A stretch of DNA of 64,000 nt from Chloroflexota bacterium (lineage in GTDB: Bacteria; Chloroflexota; Anaerolineae; CG2-30-64-16): assembly GCA_016876015.1 (NCBI GenBank), contig VGOD01000002.1, positions 1-64,000 of the forward strand. Direction: 5' to 3'. Below are positions 20,443 to 28,045 of the stretch, piece by piece. The notes below the pieces were generated by a model. The model searched no databases and had not been told where the DNA came from. It saw nothing but the letters and a program-made list of their open reading frames with translations. Made by a program: the position numbers and the translations under genes. The first letter of the stretch is position 1. Each line of letters begins with the position of its first letter.

Positions 20443-20682
20443 GTGCTCAATCACTACTGTCCTGGTTCGTCTTCGTTGCGTAACGACATCACGCTGACGA
20501 TCAAGACCTGTCCCGACTGCGGGTCTGACGTCGAGTTGTTTTCCATAGACAAAAAGGTCGCATGTGACAAGTGCGGCTTTGTGGTCTTCAACAATCTGCA
20601 ATCGTGCATTGAATGGTGTCGCTACGCGGAGCAGTGCGTGGGGACAGAGATGTACACCAAGATGAAGCGTCAGCCAGCCTGA
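20443..20682 (+). CDS. Small zinc-ribbon/rubredoxin-like protein (four Cys in CPDCG…CDKCG arrangement)
   Basis: GTG 20443 preceded by AAGGAGG; 'TCPDCGSDVELFSIDKKVACDKCGFVVF'. Confidence 0.65.
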   Translation: MLNHYCPGSSSLRNDITLTIKTCPDCGSDVELFSIDKKVACDKCGFVVFNNLQSCIEWCRYAEQCVGTEMYTKMKRQPA

Positions 20683-20701
20683 TGCTCGTGGAGATAGAAC
20701 A

Positions 20702-21556
20702 GTGACCAAGATCAAACGACAGATCATCACCATTGATGAAGAGAAGTGCGACGGTTGCGGCGCGTGTGTGCCTGGCTGCGCCGAGGGCGCGCTGCAAGTG
20801 GTGGATGGCAAAGCGCGCCTGATGAAAGAAAGCTTCTGCGATGGGCTGGGCGCGTGTCTGGGCGAATGCCCCCAGGGTGCGCTGCGTGTGGTGGAGATGG
20901 TGGTGGACGCATACGATGAGCCAGCCGTGCTGACGCACCTGCAGCGGACCGCGCCGGAGCTGGTTGAGCGCCATGTGGCGCACCTGCGCGAGCATGGCAT
21001 GGCATCTTCCTACAAGCCAGCGCCGGCCAGCGTGGTGGCCTGCCCGTCGGTGCAGTTGCGGGAATGGAATGAGCGCCCGCACGCTACAGGCCACGGCCAG
21101 GCGCATCGCCACGCATCGGCGGCCGGCGGCCGGCCAGCGGCAGCGGTCACGCCCATCTGGGACCGCGAGCCGCCCGCGGCAGCCGAGCCGCGCGTCCGGT
21201 CGGAGCTGCGCCAGTGGCCCGTGCAACTGCACCTGCTGCCGCCGCAAGCGCCCTTTTTCCAGGACGCCGATCTCTGTCTGGTCGCCGATTGCGCGCCGTT
21301 TGCCTATCCCAACTTCCATGCTGATTTTCTGAAGGATCACGCGCTGGCGATCGGTTGCCCGAAGCTCGATGATGGCCGCGCCTACATCGCCAAGCTGACG
21401 CAAATCCTGCGCCTCAACGATGTTCGCAGCCTGAAGGTCGTCCGCATGGAGGTGCCGTGTTGCGGCGGGTTGGAGTTCATCGCCCAGCAGGCCCTGGCCA
21501 ACAGCGGCAAGGAGATTCCGTTCGAGAGCGTGATCGTCAATATCCGCAACGGATAG
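20702..21556 (+). CDS. 4Fe-4S ferredoxin domain iron-sulfur protein
   Basis: CDGCGACVPGCAEGA…CDGLGACLGECPQGA; 'VPCCGGLE' near the C-terminus. Confidence 0.85.
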   Translation: MTKIKRQIITIDEEKCDGCGACVPGCAEGALQVVDGKARLMKESFCDGLGACLGECPQGALRVVEMVVDAYDEPAVLTHLQRTAPELVERHVAHLREHGMASSYKPAPASVVACPSVQLREWNERPHATGHGQAHRHASAAGGRPAAAVTPIWDREPPAAAEPRVRSELRQWPVQLHLLPPQAPFFQDADLCLVADCAPFAYPNFHADFLKDHALAIGCPKLDDGRAYIAKLTQILRLNDVRSLKVVRMEVPCCGGLEFIAQQALANSGKEIPFESVIVNIRNG

Positions 21557-21602
21557 CCCATTGCAGATCGGGGCGCAGACAGCCTGCCGCCCGCATGTGA
21601 AG

Positions 21603-21990
21603 CACTTCCGAGGCGCGCCAGGCGCTCACAAAGCGCCTGGCGCGTGCGCGTCAAAAGAGATTGCTTCGCAAACCATGTCCTGAGCTTGTCGAAGGATGCG
21701 CTCGCAATGACTGGCGGGGGCGATTTCCAAGGACAGTTGTTCATGCCGGCCGCGGCGCCAGCCTGCCCTGGCTGCGCCACGCAGGCCAGGGTGCGCAGCC
21801 TCCCTGTGGGATGGCGGATGAAAACGTAGCGCAAGATGCCATTTTGCACCATGCCGCTGCTCGCGCCGGTTCCGTGAACCGGCGGCGGGTCACGGAACCG
21901 CCCAGCGCGAGGAGTGGGGCCAGCGCCGCGATTCTCCTGCCCACGGGGAGGCGACTCAAGCGCAGGGGATGCGCGGTCTGTGATTCGTAT
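21603..21990. repeat. Intergenic composite of dispersed repeats
   Basis: F1-like GCGCGCCAGGCGCT…AGCGCCTGGCGCG; GATTGCTTCGC…CCTGAGCTTGTCGAAGGA…GCTCGCAATGAC; GATTTCCAAGGACAGTTGTTCATGCCGGCCGCGGCGCCA; GATGGCGGATGAAAACG; CGGTTCCGTGAACCG…GGTCACGGAACCG. Confidence 0.75.
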
Positions 21991-22008
21991 TTGTGCATAA
22001 TGTGTGCT

Positions 22009-22049
22009 TGACAAAAGTCGCTGACCTCGAACGGGTGTTGTGTTATACT
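22009..22049 (+). promoter_or_regulatory. Putative FNR/DNR-like box plus -10 element
   Basis: TTGAC-AAAA-GTC (centre 22014.5) and TATACT starting 22044 (29.5 nt downstream of the centre). Confidence 0.5.
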
Positions 22050-22084
22050 GCGAGCACTGTCGGACTGAGTGGGGCGTTAGCGAC

Positions 22085-22699
22085 GTGGCTGTGCAGCTCT
22101 ATGGCATGAGACTGGTGGAAGCTGAGCGGGAGGGCCGCATCATCCTGCTCTACCACACCATTGCCCTGGTGGTCGTCGCAATCGAGACCTACCTGATCAC
22201 TGCACTGATGCCGATGAAGCGGCACGAGCAGTCCACCATCAATGGCACGATCACCTTCGGTTACATCATCGCCCTGGTCTTTGGGCTGTGGTTCGGCTAC
22301 TTCGGCCACGATTTCGTGTTCCACGGTCTCTTCATATGCGGCCAATCGCTGGTCTTCTTTGCGGGGCTGCTGCTCGCAAAGGCGTTGTGGCCCTGGCGCA
22401 AGGAGTATCGCGCCAGGGGGTCTGCTTATGCGCAGACGGCCGGCGGCATTGACCTGGAGCGGGTCGCCTTCTTCACCATGGCGTGCGCCGCGCTCGGTTC
22501 GGCGCTCTTCGGCGCGGTGACCGCCTCGTACTGGGGCCGCGGCCAATGGACCGCCGACGTTCACGCGGGCATGCATGATCGCACCTTGCGAGGTGGCAGT
22601 AAATCGAATTATGGGTATAATCTACGTGTGTGGACGCGCAACAGCGCGCCCCCCGACTATGCCAGCCCGGACGTAGGATTTCGGTGTGTACGGAAATGA
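22085..22699 (+). CDS. Hypothetical multi-TM membrane protein, possibly C-terminally truncated
   Basis: IILLYHTIALVVVAIETYLITALM, FGYIIALVFGLWFGYFGHDFVFHGLF, VFFAGLLLAKALWPW. GTG start chosen to lie downstream of the predicted promoter. Confidence 0.5.
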   Translation: MAVQLYGMRLVEAEREGRIILLYHTIALVVVAIETYLITALMPMKRHEQSTINGTITFGYIIALVFGLWFGYFGHDFVFHGLFICGQSLVFFAGLLLAKALWPWRKEYRARGSAYAQTAGGIDLERVAFFTMACAALGSALFGAVTASYWGRGQWTADVHAGMHDRTLRGGSKSNYGYNLRVWTRNSAPPDYASPDVGFRCVRK

Positions 22700-23601
22700 C
22701 AACCACCCATCTCGAATCTGAAATCTCAAATCTGAAATCTCAAATCCACGCCTTCCTGACAGCGGGTCTGCGCGGCTTCTGGCCGCTCATCAAGAGCCTG
22801 CAGACGGGTCTGCTGCTGGCGACTGGCCTGGCCGGGTATCTGAGCGCGCATCGCGCTGGGCTGACCTGGCCGGGCTTGCTGGCGTTGGTGGGCAGCCTGG
22901 CGCTGGCCGTGGCCGGCAGCACGATGCTGAATATGTTCTACGACCGCGACATTGACGCCCAGATGCAGCGCACCTGCTGGCGACCGTTGCCCACTGGCCG
23001 CGTCGCCCCGCGCACCGCGCTGATCGTGGGGTCGGCGATGTCGGCCCTGGGGATCGCGTGGGGGTTGGCGTTGGCACCGCTGTACGGGCTGGTGCTGGCC
23101 GCAGGGTGGTTTTTCGATGTGATCATCTACACGGTCTGGCTCAAACGCCGCACGCCCTACTCCATTTTGATCGGCGGGCTGGCTGGCGGGATGCCGGTGT
23201 TGGCCGGCCGCGTGCTGGCGATCGGTCAGATTGATGCGGTGGGCGTGATGCTGTCGCTTGGAGTGTTGTTGTGGATTCCGACGCACATCCTCACCTTCAA
23301 CATGCGTCACTACGCCGACTATCAGGCCGCCAGGATTCCGACCCTGCCGGCGCTGTGCGGCTTCTACGTCACACGCGTGGTCATCGCCGCGTCGGGTCTG
23401 GCGGCCGCTCTGCTGATGGCCGGCGCAGCAGCCGCGATCGGCGCCAGGATCGGATTCTTGTACCTGCTCGGCGTGCTCGGCGCCGGGCTGTTGGGGTTGG
23501 CGCTCTGGACCTTGCTCCGGCCGTCCGATAAGGCTAACTTCGGGTTGTTCAAGTACGCATCGCTCTATATGCTGGGCGCGATGGTCGCCATCGCGGTCTG
23601 A
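22696..23601 (+). CDS. UbiA-family prenyltransferase, heme O synthase (protoheme IX farnesyltransferase)-like
   Basis: NMFYDRDIDAQMQRTCWRPLPTGRV, YTVWLKRRTPYSILIGGLAGGMPVLAG, 'NMRHYADYQAARIPTLP'. Confidence 0.8.
   Translation: MTTTHLESEISNLKSQIHAFLTAGLRGFWPLIKSLQTGLLLATGLAGYLSAHRAGLTWPGLLALVGSLALAVAGSTMLNMFYDRDIDAQMQRTCWRPLPTGRVAPRTALIVGSAMSALGIAWGLALAPLYGLVLAAGWFFDVIIYTVWLKRRTPYSILIGGLAGGMPVLAGRVLAIGQIDAVGVMLSLGVLLWIPTHILTFNMRHYADYQAARIPTLPALCGFYVTRVVIAASGLAAALLMAGAAAAIGARIGFLYLLGVLGAGLLGLALWTLLRPSDKANFGLFKYASLYMLGAMVAIAV
22711..22745. repeat. Heptanucleotide array (5 units) in the 5' coding end of the UbiA-like gene
   Basis: ctcgaat ctgaaat ctcaaat ctgaaat ctcaaat; encodes HLESEISNLKSQI. 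Confidence 0.85.
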
Positions 23602-23660
23602 TCAGTACAGCCCTGACCGTTTCAGCAACCTGACACGCTCTCCAGTCGAGGAGGTTCGTC

Positions 23661-24167
23661 ATGCAACAAGCTCCGCCGGAGCCCCGGATGCTCCGCCCGG
23701 CCAGCGTTTGGTTTCTCAACATCTTCCCACTCTGGATTTGGCTCACGATGGCGGGTTTGTTCGGCGGCGTGGTGGGTCTGGGGGGATTTACCTTTTCCTA
23801 CGCGCAGGGGTTCTCCTATCTCTCGAACGATCCCAAGGCCTGCGTCAATTGCCACGTGATGCGCGATGTCTACGACGGCTGGAACCGCGGCAGCCATAAA
23901 CACGTGGCTGTGTGTAACGACTGCCATACCCCGCATGACTTCGTTGGGAAGTGGGCCATCAAGGGACTCAACGGCTTGCGCCACAGCGCAGCCTTCACCC
24001 TGGGGAACTTCCCTGAACCAATCCGCATCACCGCGCTCAATCGCGACGTGACACAGCATACCTGCCTGTACTGCCATGGCGAGCTGGTCTCGACCATTGC
24101 GCACGAGAAGAGCAACGATTCCACGGACTGCCTGACGTGTCATGCAGGGGTGGGTCACGGCAAATAG
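23661..24167 (+). CDS. nrfH: NapC/NirT-family tetraheme cytochrome, cytochrome c nitrite reductase small subunit
   Basis: N-terminal TM; CVNCH, CNDCH, CLYCH, CLTCH; adjacent to nrfA. Confidence 0.9.
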   Translation: MQQAPPEPRMLRPASVWFLNIFPLWIWLTMAGLFGGVVGLGGFTFSYAQGFSYLSNDPKACVNCHVMRDVYDGWNRGSHKHVAVCNDCHTPHDFVGKWAIKGLNGLRHSAAFTLGNFPEPIRITALNRDVTQHTCLYCHGELVSTIAHEKSNDSTDCLTCHAGVGHGK

Positions 24168-24231
24168 CTCCTGGCGCGCTGTCGTCGCGCAGCTACGACG
24201 AGCGCCACGATTCATCCGACGGAGGAGACCA

Positions 24232-25536
24232 ATGACTTCATCTACGAACATCCCCCGCCGCTCCTGGCTCTGGATCGGCGCGGCGTTTCTGGTCGGCCTG
24301 CTGCTCATGGCCGGCATCGCGGCGTTGTTGACCAACATCCAGGCGCGCAAGGGCGAGGCGAGCCAGTATCCTCTGCGCATCGTCCAGATCGGCGCGAACG
24401 AGCTGGACCCCGCAGTGTGGGGCAAGAACTTCCCGCGCGAATACGATAGCTTCATCAAGACCAAGGATGACACGATCAGCACGCCCTACGGCGGATCGAA
24501 ACCGATCAATAAACTGGAGCGCTACCCGATCCTGAAGCGCGTGTGGGCCGGTTATGCCTTCAGCGTGGACTTCAACGAGGAGCGCGGCCACTACTACGCG
24601 CTGATTGACCAGAAAGAGACCAAGCGTCAGCAGGTCGTCAAACAGCCGGGCGCGTGCGCCAATTGCCATGCGGCCGAGGCGCCGCTGCTGGCTGCGGAGA
24701 TGGGGTGGGAGAAGTTCAACGCTGCGCCCTACAGCGAGATCGCTGACCGGCTGCACCTGGGTACTTCATGCCGGGATTGCCACAACCCCGCGACGATGGA
24801 GCTGTGGATCAGCCGGCCGGCGCTCCAGAACGCCCTGGCCGAGCGCGGGGTGGATTTGAGCCAGGCCACCCGCCAGGAGATGCGCACCTACGTCTGTGCG
24901 CAGTGCCATGTGGAATACTACTTCAAGGGTGATAACAAGGCACTGACCTTCCCGTGGAGCCAGGGCTATGCGATCGAGGAGATCGAGAAGCACTACGATG
25001 CCTATGGCTTCAAGGACTGGACGCACAAAGAGACGAACGCCGCGATGATCAAGATTCAGCATCCGGAGTTCGAGCTGTACACCACCAGCGTACACTATCG
25101 CTCGGGCGTGGCCTGCGCCGACTGCCACATGCCCTATGTCCGCGAAGGTTCCATCAAGGTGTCGGATCATTGGCTGCGCAGCCCGTTGACGAGCATCAAC
25201 CGCTCTTGCCAGACCTGCCACAAGCAGACCGAAGAGGAGCTGAAGGGTCGGGTGGCGCTCATTCAGGAGAAGACCGCGGGGCTGCTGCGCGCCAGCGAGA
25301 AGGCGCTGGGCGACGCCATGGATGCGATCGTCGCGGCGCAAGGATCAGGCGCAGGAGACGCGGACCTGGCGCAGCCTCGGCGCCTGCACCGCCAGGCATC
25401 CATGCGCTATGACTTCGTCATGTCGGAGAACAGCACCGGCTTCCACAGTCCGCAAGAAGCCGCGCGCGTCCTGGCCAACGCCATGGATCTCGCGCGCCAG
25501 GCGCAATTGGCTGCGGTGAAGGTGACCAAGAGGTAG
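24232..25536 (+). CDS. nrfA: Ammonia-forming cytochrome c nitrite reductase
   Basis: CANCH, CRDCH, CAQCHVEYYFKGDNKALTFPW, CADCHMP, CQTCHK; 'EFELYTTSVHYRSGVACADCHMPY'. Confidence 0.93.
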   Translation: MTSSTNIPRRSWLWIGAAFLVGLLLMAGIAALLTNIQARKGEASQYPLRIVQIGANELDPAVWGKNFPREYDSFIKTKDDTISTPYGGSKPINKLERYPILKRVWAGYAFSVDFNEERGHYYALIDQKETKRQQVVKQPGACANCHAAEAPLLAAEMGWEKFNAAPYSEIADRLHLGTSCRDCHNPATMELWISRPALQNALAERGVDLSQATRQEMRTYVCAQCHVEYYFKGDNKALTFPWSQGYAIEEIEKHYDAYGFKDWTHKETNAAMIKIQHPEFELYTTSVHYRSGVACADCHMPYVREGSIKVSDHWLRSPLTSINRSCQTCHKQTEEELKGRVALIQEKTAGLLRASEKALGDAMDAIVAAQGSGAGDADLAQPRRLHRQASMRYDFVMSENSTGFHSPQEAARVLANAMDLARQAQLAAVKVTKR

Positions 25537-25540
25537 GGAG

Positions 25541-25589
25541 ACTGCAAATTGCAGATGGCAGATGGCAGACTGCAAATTGCCTATGGCGG
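25541..25589. repeat. Heptanucleotide array (7 units)
   Basis: actgcaa attgcag atggcag atggcag actgcaa attgcct atggcgg. Confidence 0.88.
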
Positions 25590-25677
25590 AGTACAAGGTG
25601 AATAGCGCGTGGCGAGCGGCGCGACCGGTCAACGGCGCTTGGGTGTGGTTCAGGGTTCTGCGCCAGGCGCCCCCCAT

Positions 25678-26035
25678 CTGTCATGCTGAGCGGGGCAGCC
25701 ATCCCAGACACGGCGCACGCGAGAACCAGCGAAGCATCTCGGCTTTGGCTTGGACGGGTCAAGCACGAGAGATTCTTCGCTGGTCATTCGCTGTGACGAG
25801 AGTCTCGCCGCCCACCCGCTCAAAATGACGGCAGCTCAGAATGACGGCCCCTCGCAAAACTCTGAACGCGCCCCCGGCGCTCGCTCGCCGCAGCCTCCAA
25901 CTCTATAGCCGATAGCATTCGCGCGGGACGCGAGAATCTTCAGCGGCGTCATTGCGAGCGCCGGTTGCGAAGCAATCTCCAGCGCATGAAGGGGATTGCT
26001 TCGTCGCACAGACCGCTCCTCGCAATGACAGCCTA
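25678..26035. repeat. Intergenic cluster of dispersed inverted repeats
   Basis: GTCATGCTGAGC…GAAGCATCTC…GAGATTCTTCGCT…TCAAAATGAC and GTCATTGCGAGCG…GCGAAGCAATCTC…GGGATTGCTTCGTC…CTCGCAATGACA. Confidence 0.7.
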
Positions 26036-26062
26036 TCGGTTGCGGCAGGAGGCCACGCTATC

Positions 26063-26111
26063 TGACGTTTGCCGCCTCACGTTTGCCGCCTCACGTCTCA
26101 CGCCTCAACTC
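26063..26111. repeat. Heptanucleotide array (7 units), overlapping the 3' end of a CDS
   Basis: tgacgtt tgccgcc tcacgtt tgccgcc tcacgtc tcacgcc tcaactc. Confidence 0.88.
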
Positions 26112-27272
26112 CAACGCATAGCGGTACAACTCCTCATAACGCCGCACAGTGCCTTCGATGTTGTGCAGCCGCGCCGTGGCCAGGCTGGCCGCGCCCATCT
26201 CGGCCCAGCGGCAGCGCTCGTCCGCCAACTGGCTCATGCGCCGGGCTGCCTCGTGATGGTTGCCGGGCTCGAACAGGTAGCCGTTGACGCCGTTCTTGAC
26301 CAGTTCTGGCAGGGCGCGAGCGTTGGCTGCCAGCACTGGCCGGCCGCAGGCCAATGCTTCCAGGGTGGCGATGCTTTGCAGTTCGGCCTCGCTGGGCATG
26401 GCGAAGATGTCGGCGCTGTTGAGCAGCCCTGGCAGATCCTCGGCCGGCACGAAGCCGGTGAAAACGACGCCCTTGTCCAGGGCCAGTTCTTGCGCCAGGT
26501 CGTGCAGTACGCAGGCGTGCCGGCCGCGGCCGGCGATCGCCAATTGGACATCCGCGCGGTCGAGGCAGGCCATCGCGCGCAACAACACTTCAAGACGCTT
26601 TTCCTGGTCCAGCCGGCCCACGAACAGGAACAGGGTTCGATCCTCGGCCAGCCCGTATCTCCTGCGCAGCGCCGCGGCATCCACGGCTGGATCGGCGCGG
26701 AACAGCGCCAGGTCAACCCCGCACGAGATCGGATAGACCGGCGGCCGTGGATGTTGCCGCCGCAAGATGCTTGCCGCGGTCTCGGTGGGCGTCGTGGCCA
26801 CATCAGCGCGGTTGTACACGTCCAGCACCCAACGCCAGGCCAGGTATGTCAAGGGCCTGCTGGCCCAGCGCGGCATCTTCAGATAGTGCAGGATGTTCTC
26901 AGGCAAGAAGTGATTGGTTCCCACGACAGCGATGCGACGGCGCCGGCCGGCCGCCAGCACCGCACGACATAGTGGATAGTGATCCTGAATGTGTACGATG
27001 TCGGGCTGGAATTCGCCTAAGAGCCGACCGACCTGCCGGCCGGCCGGCAGATTGAGGTAGACATCGCCCAGGCCGCGGCCGAAAGGCACGGCAGCCACCT
27101 TCTCCACGCGCAGTTGGCCGTGCGAGACGACGTAGGGCCGTCGCAGGTCCGAAGGCACGATCACCAGCACTTGATGGCCAGCTTGCGCCAGTCCTTCTGC
27201 CAGGTGGACGGTGAAGACGGCCTGGCCGTTCAGCGCCGGATGATAGGTCTGGCCCGAGATGAGAATGCGCAT
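26091..27272 (-). CDS. Glycosyltransferase family 4 (GT-B)
   Basis: MRILISGQTYHPALNGQAVFTVHLAEGLAQAGHQVLVIVPS, FVGRLDQEKRLEVLLRAM, 'SEAELQSIATLEALACGRPVLAANARALPELV'. Confidence 0.9.
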   Translation of the reverse strand: MRILISGQTYHPALNGQAVFTVHLAEGLAQAGHQVLVIVPSDLRRPYVVSHGQLRVEKVAAVPFGRGLGDVYLNLPAGRQVGRLLGEFQPDIVHIQDHYPLCRAVLAAGRRRRIAVVGTNHFLPENILHYLKMPRWASRPLTYLAWRWVLDVYNRADVATTPTETAASILRRQHPRPPVYPISCGVDLALFRADPAVDAAALRRRYGLAEDRTLFLFVGRLDQEKRLEVLLRAMACLDRADVQLAIAGRGRHACVLHDLAQELALDKGVVFTGFVPAEDLPGLLNSADIFAMPSEAELQSIATLEALACGRPVLAANARALPELVKNGVNGYLFEPGNHHEAARRMSQLADERCRWAEMGAASLATARLHNIEGTVRRYEELYRYALELRRET

Positions 27273-27284
27273 CGAGAGGCGTTC

Positions 27285-27920
27285 CTAGGAGTTTGGGGAG
27301 TCAGAGTTCCCATTCAGAGTCGGCCGATGCCGAAGGAAGTAGCGCACCGCAAGCACCAGAAAGATGGCGATGCCGACGACCGCGACGATCTGGAGCCCCG
27401 CTTCCAGCCGCCGCAACGACAGCGTCAGATGATAGCCAATGAACACCAGACCGCCCGTCCACACGATCTCGGCGGCAAACACGCTGGTGAACCAGCGCCG
27501 CCATGGCACCCTGGCTATCCCGGCCGCGATCAGCGCAGGGATGGCGAAGCTCAGCGTCAGTTTGGCCAGGATCAAAATCTTGCGGGCGTGCTCGTGCATA
27601 CCGCGCTGCAGGCGGTGAATATGCGCCTCCTGGATCCCCAGACGGCTTCCGTGTTGAACCAGCCATTGTAGCTTACCCAGCCGTCCCAATGAGTACCAGA
27701 GCACATCAGCGAGGAGATTGCCGACGGAGGCGGCCACAAAGACCCATTCCGGCTTCAACACACCGCCCGACGCGGTCATCGCTGCCAGGAGCGTCGCGAT
27801 CGGCCCCTCGATCATCACCAGGATGGCTATTAAAAAGTAGTTCCAGTTGCCCAACGGCTGCAAGGTTCCGACGACCAATCCAGCCCAGAAATCCTGTAAT
27901 GCCTTGATCCAAGCATCCAT
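27285..27920 (-). CDS. DedA/VTT-domain membrane protein
   Basis: ILVMIEGPIATLLAAMTASGGVLKPEWVFVAASVGNLLADVLWYSLGRLG. Confidence 0.8.
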   Translation of the reverse strand: MDAWIKALQDFWAGLVVGTLQPLGNWNYFLIAILVMIEGPIATLLAAMTASGGVLKPEWVFVAASVGNLLADVLWYSLGRLGKLQWLVQHGSRLGIQEAHIHRLQRGMHEHARKILILAKLTLSFAIPALIAAGIARVPWRRWFTSVFAAEIVWTGGLVFIGYHLTLSLRRLEAGLQIVAVVGIAIFLVLAVRYFLRHRPTLNGNSDSPNS

Positions 27921-28045
27921 GTCTGTTAGCTCGATGTAGAGGATGCCGACAATGGCTGCCTGTCAGAGCAGACCCGGGCTTGCCGGTGGAGCCTATCATA
28001 TGCGGATTTGGCCGTTTGCGCTAATCTGGAGATGTATGGTGACGA

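Noticed and set aside
22009-22014. TTGACA as a sigma70 -35 element
   Set aside because: Spacing to the TATACT -10 (about 29 nt) is far too long. The match to the 20347 promoter and dyad symmetry favour an activator site.
22040-22084. N-terminal extension 'MLYCEHCRTEWG' with a CxxC motif
   Set aside because: It would begin upstream of the predicted transcription start and overlaps the -10 element.
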